34,117 nt of DNA from the NCBI GenBank assembly GCA_002372325.1, contig DFFT01000131.1, positions 1-34,117 of the forward strand, read 5' to 3'. Position numbers and translations under genes: made by a program. The notes under the pieces are model-generated. The model was not told the origin of the DNA and made no database searches. It saw only the letters and a program-made list of their open reading frames with translations. Below, in pieces: positions 25,159 through 32,479 of the stretch (its first letter is position 1; every line of letters begins with the position of its first letter). The stretch is from Succinivibrionaceae bacterium UBA3769 (GTDB lineage Bacteria > Pseudomonadota > Gammaproteobacteria > Enterobacterales > Succinivibrionaceae).

Positions 25159-25827
25159 ATGCGGAAACAATCTGGTGTAGCCTTGATAGTTGCTCTTATG
25201 ATAACTGTTATTATCGGCCTTATTGCAGTGTCTTTGGCTGGTCTTGCATTCAGATCTCAGAAGGCAGCCAATCTTTCATATGAAAACGTGGTCAGCGATT
25301 TACAGGCCATTTCCGGAGTTAATCGGGTGATATCTTTTCTGAATCAGGTTGCTGATGATGAAAATAAGACCACCTATTTGAAAGAGGCTTCCAGAATGGA
25401 TCAGACGGCGTCCACCACAGGATGGATCATTAAGGGAAAGACTGTTGATGCTAATGTGATGAACACTTTGAAAGCTACCCTTTTTAACGGCGTTGATAAA
25501 CCCATGGATGAGTTTAACGGCACAGTTAAATACCTTGATTATAGCACTGGTGAATTTTGGTACCGTACCAATGAGGGGTGGAGCACTGCAAATGGTGGTC
25601 TTTGCGCAAACTGCGTTAGTATCGAAAATGGCAAAACAATTGTAAGAATCGAAAAGCGTGATTTTGCTCCTACTTCTGCCGGAGGCAGCGCCGCTAAAAT
25701 CGGTTATCAGTTTTATAGAATTACATCCAGAGGATCGGATGTCGGCGGTGCTCAGAATGGGGCTCCGCAGGCCGGCAGTTCTCAGTCGATTGTTCAGACC
25801 AATTTTGGAATTCTGGGTGTTCAGTGA
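25159..25827 (+). CDS. pilX: Minor pilin, PilX-like (GspK-type N-terminus)
   Basis: A 222-residue protein with leader MRKQSG and mature start VALIVALMITVIIGLIAVSLAGLAFRSQKAAN, typical of PilX. It lacks Glu at mature position 5 (Val instead), as GspK/PilX-type tip subunits do, which fits a location at the pilus end. A CANC-like pair (LCANCV) could form a disulphide. AGAGGAG lies upstream of the ATG. The next gene follows after 20 nt. Confidence 0.83.
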   Translation: MRKQSGVALIVALMITVIIGLIAVSLAGLAFRSQKAANLSYENVVSDLQAISGVNRVISFLNQVADDENKTTYLKEASRMDQTASTTGWIIKGKTVDANVMNTLKATLFNGVDKPMDEFNGTVKYLDYSTGEFWYRTNEGWSTANGGLCANCVSIENGKTIVRIEKRDFAPTSAGGSAAKIGYQFYRITSRGSDVGGAQNGAPQAGSSQSIVQTNFGILGVQ

Positions 25828-25847
25828 TTTTTCAGCAGAGGTGCTTT

Positions 25848-26303
25848 ATGAATTCTAAAAGAGGTTTTACTCTTATTGAGCTTTTGATTACCATCGTAAT
25901 AGTGGGTGTTCTTGCGGCAGTGGCTGTTCCTGCTTACGGTAATTATATAGTGGAGGCAAGACGTGCCGATGCTAAGCAGGAGCTTGCAAAGCTAACTAAT
26001 ATTATGGAGAACTGCAGATCGATGAACCAGACCTATCTGAATTGCCTCGGGGGAAATGATAACACGGCTCTCGACGGTTCTCTGTCCAGTGATGTGAGCA
26101 GTTATTATGCAGCTTCCACATCTACAGACATTAAGGCTAATACGTATGTTTTGGTGCTGAATACCAAGGGTAGTCAGAATCGGGATGTCGCTGCATGTCA
26201 CACTATTGGCATTGACAGCAATGGGGTAAAATTTTCTGGTACGGTTCCCGGAGGTTCTGGATTCAGTGTAACAAATCCAGATCCCGGCAGCTGCTGGAGA
26301 TAG
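25848..26303 (+). CDS. pilE: Minor pilin, PilE family
   Basis: A 151-residue prepilin. The ATG at 25848 with AGAGGTG just upstream is preferred over an in-frame GTG at 25824 that would add eight non-pilin residues. Leader MNSKRG, then FTLIELLITIVIVGVLAAVAVPAYGNYIVEARRADAKQEL; the RRADAK segment is diagnostic for the PilE/ComP minor-pilin group. Four cysteines include one in the C-terminal DPGSCWR, which suggests a D-region disulphide. A strong terminator closes the cluster. It could in principle be a major pilin, but the RRADA motif and position favour a minor one. Confidence 0.85.
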   Translation: MNSKRGFTLIELLITIVIVGVLAAVAVPAYGNYIVEARRADAKQELAKLTNIMENCRSMNQTYLNCLGGNDNTALDGSLSSDVSSYYAASTSTDIKANTYVLVLNTKGSQNRDVAACHTIGIDSNGVKFSGTVPGGSGFSVTNPDPGSCWR

Positions 26304-26329
26304 TGTTTCCCTGAATCAGTTCTTTATGG

Positions 26330-26352
26330 GCCCGGTTTTTCCGGGCTTTTTT
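26330..26352 (+). terminator. Rho-independent terminator of the minor-pilin operon
   Basis: A perfect 6-bp GC stem GCCCGG/CCGGGC (26330-26335 with 26341-26346) with a TTTTT loop is followed by six T. It lies 27 nt beyond pilE. Confidence 0.9.
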
Positions 26353-26388
26353 GTTTTTCGCTTATGCCATTTCTGTCAAAAGCAGGAT

Positions 26389-27243
26389 TTACTTCGGTTC
26401 AGTAAGCCAGTTCATCGTATACTTGGCATTTTCATTTTGTCTGAGTCCCTCAGTAAGCACCGGCAGCACTTCCTTTAGTTCCTTATCAAGTCCCCACGGC
26501 GCATTCAGGATTACCATTCCGGAACCGTGCATGCCCCGGAGAGGATCTGCTTCCTTAACGGTTAGCTCTGCCTTTAATGTTCCGGGAGCTCCGACTTTGC
26601 CAAGACTTCTGGTGAAGTTCCAGCTTTCATCGATGGCCTTTCCCAGAATCGGATACCATATGGCGTAAACAGCAGTGGGGAATTTTGCCCAGGCGTTTTT
26701 TACCATTTTTATGGTGTCATAGTAGTCTGATTCTAATTCATAGGAAGGGTCAATCAGAATAAGGCCTCTTTTGATTTTCGGAGGCAGGAGCGCATTAAGT
26801 CCTTCTCTGGCATCGCGGTGGTGCACATGGGCATTTCTGGCAAAATGCATATTGTACTTGAGATTCTCGTAGTCACTGGGATGGAGCTCCAGAAGATCCA
26901 GACTGTCCTGTTCCCGCATTAACGATGCTGCGATATAAGGTGATCCCGGGTAATATCTGAGGGCTTTTTCATCATGATTCAGTTTATCCAGCACCTCAAA
27001 ATATTCCGGAACCAATTCCTTCAGTTTGGTGTTGTTTATAACTTTTTCGATACCGGTGTGGTATTCGCCGGTTTTATTGCTGAAATCGCTCTCCAGAGAA
27101 TAGCCACCGGCACCGGAATGAGTATCGATATAGCAGAAAGGCTTATCCTTCTTCTTGAGACTTCTTAGGATGAGGCAGAGCACTATATGTTTCAGGACAT
27201 CTGCATGATTTCCGGCATGAAAGCCGTGGCGATAGCTGAGCAT
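26389..27243 (-). CDS. rlmJ: 23S rRNA (adenine-2030-N6)-methyltransferase
   Basis: Methylates A2030 of 23S rRNA with SAM. The 284-residue protein (E. coli RlmJ 280) begins MLSYRHGFHAGNHADVLKH, a signature of the family, with the SAM-binding region YIDTHSGAGGY (about 38-48). The catalytic motif IV reads IDPSYE, where E. coli has DPPYE. VYAIWYPI follows. The start overlaps the yheS stop by one base (TGATG), so the two form an operon. Confidence 0.95.
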   Translation of the reverse strand: MLSYRHGFHAGNHADVLKHIVLCLILRSLKKKDKPFCYIDTHSGAGGYSLESDFSNKTGEYHTGIEKVINNTKLKELVPEYFEVLDKLNHDEKALRYYPGSPYIAASLMREQDSLDLLELHPSDYENLKYNMHFARNAHVHHRDAREGLNALLPPKIKRGLILIDPSYELESDYYDTIKMVKNAWAKFPTAVYAIWYPILGKAIDESWNFTRSLGKVGAPGTLKAELTVKEADPLRGMHGSGMVILNAPWGLDKELKEVLPVLTEGLRQNENAKYTMNWLTEPK

Positions 27244-29174
27244 CAGGATAACTCCAGTTCTTTTTGCTTGTTTTCCAGTTCCTGACTCCTTTCAAGCCAG
27301 GCCATTTCCGTTTCTTCCAGTTTCTTTTGGTTTTCAGCCTGCCGGAACAGCAGGATCTTGAGATTCTCCTTCTGACTGTCCTCATATATGCTGTTGTCTG
27401 AAAGAGCTTGTTCAATTTCATCCTTTTCGGAATTAAGGAGCGTCATCTCATTTTCCAGCCGGGCTACCTCCTGCTTCAGGGGACGGAGACTCTGTCTCTT
27501 TTCTGCCTCCAGTCTCTTTTGTTCCCGGGATTTTGTTCCGGTGTTCTGAGGCTTTTCCTGCCTTTTTTGTTCCTTTTCCCGGAGGAGTTCTTCATGTTTC
27601 CGGCGATCCAGATCCATAAGATACTGGTGATAGCTGTCAAGATCCCCGTTAAAGGGTTGCACCCGGCCTTCGCTGGCCAGATAGAACTCATCGGTGGTGG
27701 TTCTGAGGAGATGGCGGTCATGGGATACTACGATTAGTGCTCCCTCAAAATCCGAAAGCGCAATGACTATGGCCTCTCTCATTTGGAGATCCAGATGGTT
27801 TGTGGGCTCGTCCAGAAGGAGCAGGTTGGGCTTTTGCCAGACAATGAGGGCCAGGGCCAGACGGGATTTTTCACCTCCGGAGAAGCTTTTAACCTGTTCC
27901 AGAGCTTTGTCGCCGCTGAAACCGAATCCGCCTAGAAATGAACGGAGTTCAAGCTCCTTTTTGTCTGGAGCCAGTCTGGTTAACAAAGAAAGCGGGGTGC
28001 CCTCGGTATCCAGATAGTCCAGCTGATGCTGGGCGAAGTAGCCTATTTGAACGCCCTTGGATATGCTGAGAGTTCCCGAAAGGGGCGGGATTTCACCGGC
28101 CAGAGTTTTTATGAAGGTTGATTTTCCGACGCCGTTTCTTCCCAGAAGACCGATGCGGGAGCCGGGACGCAGATTGAGCTTGATATCGCTCAGTATTACA
28201 GTTTTTCCGTAACCGGCTTCCACATGTTCCATTCTTACCAGAGTATCTGGGAGGGTATCCCCTTGGGCAAAGCTGAATGAGAACGGGGAATCTGCCTGAG
28301 CAACCACGATTTTTTCCATCTTTTCAATGGCTTTCAAGCGGCTTTGAGCCTGTTTGGCCTTGGTGGCTTTGTAGCGGAACTTTTCCACAAAGCTTTGCAT
28401 ATGCTTAAGCTTTTTTTGCTGCTTTTCGTACATGGCGGTTTCCAGAGCGATTTTCTGGGCCCGCTCAGTTTCAAACTGTGAATAGTTGCCGCCGTAGGTG
28501 ACTAGCTTCTTATTATCCATGTGGATAATTTCAGTGCAGATGTTGTCCAGAAAATCCCGGTCATGGGAGATGATAATAAGGGTTCCCTGATAGCCTTTGA
28601 GCCAGTCCTCCAGCCACATTACCGTGTCCAGATCCAGATGGTTTGTGGGTTCGTCCAGAAGGAGGAGGTCGGATGGGCAGAGGAGAGCTTGAGCAAGGTT
28701 CAGACGCATGCGCCAGCCGCCGGAGAAGTCCTTTACCGGTCTTGAGAAATCTTCGGCTGAAAATCCGAGGCCAAGAAGGAGCGATCCGGCCCGGGAGTTT
28801 ATGGTATAGCCTCCAGCCACCTCAAACTGTTCCTGTAATGTGGCAAGACGCATGCCGTCATTGGCCTCGGTGGCCTTTTGGATCTCATTTTCCAGATCCC
28901 GGTAATGCCGGTCGCCGTCAAGGACGTAGTTAAGGGCGGTTTCGTTAAGTCCCGGGGTTTCCTGAGCTACTGTGGCGATAGTCCAGTCCTTAGGCACGGA
29001 GATTTCCCCCTTGTCCGGCTGGAGTTCCCCGGCGATGAGGGCAAACAGGGTTGATTTCCCGCAGCCGTTTCGGCCCACCAGACCGGCGCGGTGTTTGGGG
29101 AAAACACATGCGGAGGCTTCGGAAAGCAGCACCTTGGTTCCCCGCATGATTTCGATGTTGTTGATGTTAAGCAT
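27243..29174 (-). CDS. yheS: ABC-F family ATPase YheS
   Basis: A soluble ABC-F protein with two ATP-binding domains, a family that acts on ribosomes. Domain 1 has Walker A VGRNGCGKST, signature DFSGGWRMRL and LLLLDEPTNHLDL; domain 2 has LGRNGVGKST, SFSGGEKSRL and a second LLLLDEPTNHLDL. The interdomain linker contains KATKAKQAQSR, and a charged coiled coil forms the C-terminus. It matches E. coli YheS throughout. The frame extends to an ATG at 29226-29228, but homology supports Met at 29174 (MLNINNIEIMRGTKVLL). Neither has a clear ribosome-binding site. It is divergent from slyD, as these genes are neighbours in E. coli. Confidence 0.95.
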   Translation of the reverse strand: MLNINNIEIMRGTKVLLSEASACVFPKHRAGLVGRNGCGKSTLFALIAGELQPDKGEISVPKDWTIATVAQETPGLNETALNYVLDGDRHYRDLENEIQKATEANDGMRLATLQEQFEVAGGYTINSRAGSLLLGLGFSAEDFSRPVKDFSGGWRMRLNLAQALLCPSDLLLLDEPTNHLDLDTVMWLEDWLKGYQGTLIIISHDRDFLDNICTEIIHMDNKKLVTYGGNYSQFETERAQKIALETAMYEKQQKKLKHMQSFVEKFRYKATKAKQAQSRLKAIEKMEKIVVAQADSPFSFSFAQGDTLPDTLVRMEHVEAGYGKTVILSDIKLNLRPGSRIGLLGRNGVGKSTFIKTLAGEIPPLSGTLSISKGVQIGYFAQHQLDYLDTEGTPLSLLTRLAPDKKELELRSFLGGFGFSGDKALEQVKSFSGGEKSRLALALIVWQKPNLLLLDEPTNHLDLQMREAIVIALSDFEGALIVVSHDRHLLRTTTDEFYLASEGRVQPFNGDLDSYHQYLMDLDRRKHEELLREKEQKRQEKPQNTGTKSREQKRLEAEKRQSLRPLKQEVARLENEMTLLNSEKDEIEQALSDNSIYEDSQKENLKILLFRQAENQKKLEETEMAWLERSQELENKQKELELS

Positions 29175-29289
29175 GAAATGAACTGGCTTGGTTAGCGTTA
29201 TCTGATACAGATCAAAATTTGCGTTCATTATAGCGTAAAGCGGGCTAAACTGCCGGATTCCATTTTTTGGAGAGTAATTGACCGGTGCA

Positions 29290-29298
29290 TGATATAAT
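29290..29298 (+). promoter_or_regulatory. Extended -10 promoter of slyD
   Basis: TG-A-TATAAT is a perfect extended -10 located 36 nt before the slyD start. No -35 hexamer is visible at the usual distance, which extended -10 promoters tolerate. AAGGAG at 29318-29323 provides the ribosome-binding site. Confidence 0.68.
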
Positions 29299-29334
29299 CG
29301 CAGGGTGATGCTGCTTAAAGGAGTTTGAAGTTTT

Positions 29335-30033
29335 ATGAAGGTTCAGAAGAATTCTGTTGTTTCTATTGATTATATTGTAACAGATGAGGATAACAGAGTA
29401 CTTGATACTACCAATGATCAGGATACTCTTCAGGTGCTTATAGGCCACGGGGCGATAATTTCCGGCCTTGAAGAAGCATTGATAGGACATGAGGCCGGAG
29501 ACAGAGTTGATGTGACTGTGGCTCCGGAAAAGGCTTACGGACTCAGAGATCCCGCTCTGGTTCAGACTGTGGACAGATCCATGTTCGGCGATATGGAAAT
29601 CCATGTGGGGGATTCCTTCCTTGCTGATACCGATGCGGGTCAGAAGCCTATATTCATTAAGTCTCTTTCCGGTGATGACGTGGTGGTTGACGGCAACCAT
29701 CCTCTGGCCGGTCTTACCCTGCAGTTTCATGTTGATGTGCTCGAAGTTCGCGAGGCCACTGAATCCGAAATCAGTCATGGCCATGTTCATGTAAACGGAC
29801 ACTGCGAGCATGATGATCATGATCACTGCTGCTGCCACCATCACCACGATCATGATGACGATAACGACGGCGCTGATGACCATTGCTGCTGCCATCATCA
29901 TGATGACGATGATGAAGAACATGAGCACGATCATGAGCATAAGTGCTGTCATCACCATGAGCATGAAGAAGATCATGAACACGATGAAGACCATGAGCAT
30001 CATCACTGCTGTCATCACGATGGCGAAGAGTAA
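29335..30033 (+). CDS. slyD: FKBP-type peptidyl-prolyl isomerase SlyD with long metal-binding tail
   Basis: Cytosolic prolyl isomerase and chaperone that also stores or delivers nickel, for example to hydrogenase maturation through HypB. Residues 1-69 and 128-140 form the FKBP fold, and the IF chaperone domain is at about 70-127. GHGAIISGLEEALIG and APEKAYG are typical SlyD segments. The tail (148-232) is almost wholly His, Asp, Glu and Cys: about 32 His and 11 Cys, with Cys clusters CCC (165-167), CCC (184-186), CC (204-205) and CC (225-226). The protein is longer than E. coli SlyD (196 residues), mostly through this tail, which contains an internal duplication. A terminator follows. Confidence 0.97.
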   Translation: MKVQKNSVVSIDYIVTDEDNRVLDTTNDQDTLQVLIGHGAIISGLEEALIGHEAGDRVDVTVAPEKAYGLRDPALVQTVDRSMFGDMEIHVGDSFLADTDAGQKPIFIKSLSGDDVVVDGNHPLAGLTLQFHVDVLEVREATESEISHGHVHVNGHCEHDDHDHCCCHHHHDHDDDNDGADDHCCCHHHDDDDEEHEHDHEHKCCHHHEHEEDHEHDEDHEHHHCCHHDGEE

Positions 30034-30087
30034 TCCGGACGGCAAGTTTAATTGACCGAGTGGTTAGGTATTAAGTCGTAACATATG

Positions 30088-30110
30088 AAACCGGGGCTTC
30101 CCGGTTTTTT
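30088..30110 (+). terminator. Rho-independent terminator of slyD
   Basis: A perfect 8-bp stem AAACCGGG/CCCGGTTT (30088-30095 with 30100-30107) with a GCTT loop continues into further T residues. It lies between slyD and thiI. Confidence 0.88.
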
Positions 30111-30148
30111 ATTACAGAACACAACGTTAGTGCGCAAGCAGGATTGTT

Positions 30149-31645
30149 ATGAAATATATCATTAAGGTTTTTCCGGAAATTATCATTAAGAGCCAGTCTG
30201 TAAGAAAGCGGATGATAAAGGTGCTGGACAGTAATATTCGTAATGTCCTCAGGAGGGAGAACATAACCGTTAAGATCAGAAATGAATGGGATAAGCTGAT
30301 TGTGCGGGTTGATGAGGCCTCTTCTCAGGGGGATGTCTCTAATGAGAACGTTTCAGCCTTGCTTACCAGAATACCGGGAATTCAGACGGTGCTGGCAGTT
30401 TCTCCCTTTGCTTTCTCCTCCCTTGATGAGATCTACCAGAAAACGGCAGAGGTGTGGGGCAGCCAGCTTAAGGGGAAGACCTTCTGCGTCCGGGTTAAGC
30501 GCCGGGGCACTCATGACTTTACCTCTATTGATGTTGAGCGTTATGTGGGCGGCATGCTCAACGACAATTTTGAAAACGGCGGCGTGGACTTAAAAAGCCC
30601 GGAAGTCAAGGTTGAAATTGAAATTGATAACAATGACATTTATTTGGTGACCGGACACTATAAGGGACTTGGCGGGTATCCGCTTTCCACTCAGGATGAT
30701 GTGCTGAGTCTTATTTCCGGGGGTTTTGATTCTGGTGTATCCTCATATATGTTCATTAAGAGAGGATCCCGGGTGCATTATCTCTTCTTTAATATGGGCG
30801 GGGATTTGCACGAGACCGGGGTTAAAGCAGAAAGCTACTACCTTTGGAATCGCTACGGATCCTCCCATCGGGTAAGGTTTATTGCCGTCCCCTTTGCTGG
30901 CGTAGTGGGGGAGATTCTTACCAAAACAGACCACAGCGTGAGAGGGGTAATCCTGAAAAGAATGATGATGCGGGCTGGGGAGATGATTGCGGCAAAGTAC
31001 GGGATTTCTGCCCTGGTAACCGGAGAAAGTGTGGGACAGGTTTCAAGTCAGACATTAGCCAATCTCAGTGTCATTGACGAGGCGGTAAAAACACTGATAC
31101 TGCGTCCTTTGATTGTCAGTGACAAGCAGGATATTATCGATAAATGCCGGGAAATCGGTACTGCGCATTTTGCCGAAAGCATGCCCGAGTACTGCGGTGT
31201 GATTTCTGATCGTCCTACTATCCGGGCGGATCTTAATATGGTGGAAGCCGAGGAGGCAAAGATCGCTCCCGGAGTTCTGGAACAGGCGGTTTCCCAGGCT
31301 TCTGTCATGGATATCAAGGACATTCCGGATGAGAAGTCTTCTGAAAGCACGGTACCGGAAACCCCGGTAACTGGACCTGATGACGTTATTCTGGATGTGA
31401 GAGCTCCGGATGAGGCCAGGGACGATCCCTTGAAGGCGTCCGTTCCGGTTATTGAAATGCCGTTTTTTAAGGTCGGTGAAGGATTTCCGGCCTTGGATCA
31501 GTCAAAAACCTATCTCCTATATTGCAAAAACGGTGTTATGAGCAGAACTCAGGCTGCTCATCTGATGGAAAAGGGGTACAGGAATGTAAAGGTTTTTGTG
31601 CCTGGCAGCGCCTCCTGCGCTGTGTCTCTCAGAAGCGAGTCCTGA
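30149..31645 (+). CDS. thiI: tRNA 4-thiouridine / thiazole sulfurtransferase ThiI
   Basis: Makes 4-thiouridine at tRNA position 8 and, in enterics, passes sulphur to ThiS for thiamine synthesis. The 498-residue protein has an N-terminal ferredoxin-like domain and THUMP domain (about 1-165), a PP-loop ATP-pyrophosphatase domain with SGGFDSGVSS (about 191-200), and a C-terminal rhodanese domain. The two catalytic cysteines of the E. coli enzyme (344 and 456) are matched by C349 in PEYCGVIS and C459 in YCKNGVMSR. AGGA precedes the ATG. The E. coli neighbours yajL and panE lie just downstream on the opposite strand. Confidence 0.97.
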   Translation: MKYIIKVFPEIIIKSQSVRKRMIKVLDSNIRNVLRRENITVKIRNEWDKLIVRVDEASSQGDVSNENVSALLTRIPGIQTVLAVSPFAFSSLDEIYQKTAEVWGSQLKGKTFCVRVKRRGTHDFTSIDVERYVGGMLNDNFENGGVDLKSPEVKVEIEIDNNDIYLVTGHYKGLGGYPLSTQDDVLSLISGGFDSGVSSYMFIKRGSRVHYLFFNMGGDLHETGVKAESYYLWNRYGSSHRVRFIAVPFAGVVGEILTKTDHSVRGVILKRMMMRAGEMIAAKYGISALVTGESVGQVSSQTLANLSVIDEAVKTLILRPLIVSDKQDIIDKCREIGTAHFAESMPEYCGVISDRPTIRADLNMVEAEEAKIAPGVLEQAVSQASVMDIKDIPDEKSSESTVPETPVTGPDDVILDVRAPDEARDDPLKASVPVIEMPFFKVGEGFPALDQSKTYLLYCKNGVMSRTQAAHLMEKGYRNVKVFVPGSASCAVSLRSES

Positions 31646-31683
31646 GAGGCGGTTTTATCTTTCTGAAGGCTTCATGAAATGAG

Positions 31684-31708
31684 AAAGCCGGCCCTTCAGG
31701 CCGGCTTT
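31684..31708. terminator. Hairpin terminator between convergent thiI and yajL-like gene
   Basis: A perfect 10-bp inverted repeat AAAGCCGGCC/GGCCGGCTTT (31684-31693 with 31699-31708) has a 5-nt loop. The T-runs are only three bases long on either strand, so termination is likely but may be partial. Its position between convergent genes suits both directions. Confidence 0.7.
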
Positions 31709-31747
31709 GTGATGGCAGGAAGTCGGTTTCAGGATCACCTGAGCCAC

Positions 31748-32311
31748 TTAATCCTTAAACAGCATTCCTTCTCTTACCTTTTTTGTAACATCAGCGCTCT
31801 TCAGTGCCGTAAGCACCGCCGATCCGAAGTCGGCGGCATAAGCAGGCCCCTGAGCGGTAATAAGATGATGCTCCTTGTCAGTTACCACGCCGGCGGCAGC
31901 GTTAAGATTTTTGATGCCCTTGGTAGTTCCGGGGTATCCGGTAGCCTCTTCATCAGTGATAATGCCCTGATGGGCCAGTACCAGTCCGGGAGCGGCACAG
32001 ATTGCGGCAATAAGCTTGCCGGAATTTTGCTGTTTTTGAAGAATTTCTTTTACGAGTGCGGATTTCTGACAGTTAAGGGATCCCTGATAACCGCCTGGAA
32101 CCACTACAGCATCGAATTCCTGATCCTTTACGGCAGAAAGCAGGCAGGGAGCCTTTATTACAGTACCGTGGGCGCAGGTAATTTCAGTGCTGTTTTTGTC
32201 GGAAAGGGCGGCCAGAGTTACCTGAACTCCGCCGCGGGAGAGAATGTCTGACACGGAAATGGTTTCCAGTTCTTCGGCTCCGTCAGCAAGGATGATAAGG
32301 GCAGTTGTCAT
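31748..32311 (-). CDS. yajL: DJ-1/PfpI family protein, YajL-like
   Basis: A 187-residue class I glutamine-amidotransferase-fold protein of the DJ-1 clade. The conserved Glu lies in ADGAEELE (about 9-16) and the nucleophile-elbow Cys in AAICAAPGLVL (about 102-112), both as in E. coli YajL, linked to oxidative-stress protection and disputed deglycase activity. VVVPGG and ITAQGP are further family motifs. AAAGGAA precedes the start. The thiI/yajL/panE neighbourhood matches E. coli. It may be co-transcribed with panE, which lies 168 nt upstream on the same strand. Confidence 0.9.
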   Translation of the reverse strand: MTTALIILADGAEELETISVSDILSRGGVQVTLAALSDKNSTEITCAHGTVIKAPCLLSAVKDQEFDAVVVPGGYQGSLNCQKSALVKEILQKQQNSGKLIAAICAAPGLVLAHQGIITDEEATGYPGTTKGIKNLNAAAGVVTDKEHHLITAQGPAYAADFGSAVLTALKSADVTKKVREGMLFKD

Positions 32312-32392
32312 ATATGTTTTCCTTTCATTGATTTGGAAATGTGCGGGTTATCCTGTTCAGATTGTACTCATTTTGCAGGATGATGAATTCCC

Positions 32393-32406
32393 CGGAAGCG
32401 TTTCCG
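32393..32406. promoter_or_regulatory. 14-bp palindrome with central CG upstream of yajL (LacI-family-like operator)
   Basis: CGGAAGC/GTTTCCG is a near-perfect palindrome (one mismatch) centred on CG, about 85 nt before the yajL-like start. The A/G-x-CG-x-T layout resembles LacI/PurR/Cra-type operators. It is a single site, and no regulator is identified. Confidence 0.3.
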
Positions 32407-32479
32407 CTAGCTGTAATGTGACAAATGGCAGGGAAAGTCAGGGGAACTCTCAACTGCTGATTCAATGGTGATGTTGAAA

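Noticed and set aside
29245..30045. A 266-residue Met/Ile/Val-rich hydrophobic reading frame on the minus strand, opposite slyD
   Set aside because: It is the mirror of His and Asp codons (CAT/GAT read as ATG/ATC) in the SlyD tail. slyD has clear homology, a promoter, a ribosome-binding site and a terminator.
31679..32251. A 190-residue plus-strand frame opposite the yajL-like gene
   Set aside because: The minus strand codes a clear DJ-1 family protein with catalytic Cys and Glu; the plus frame has no family features and spans the thiI terminator.
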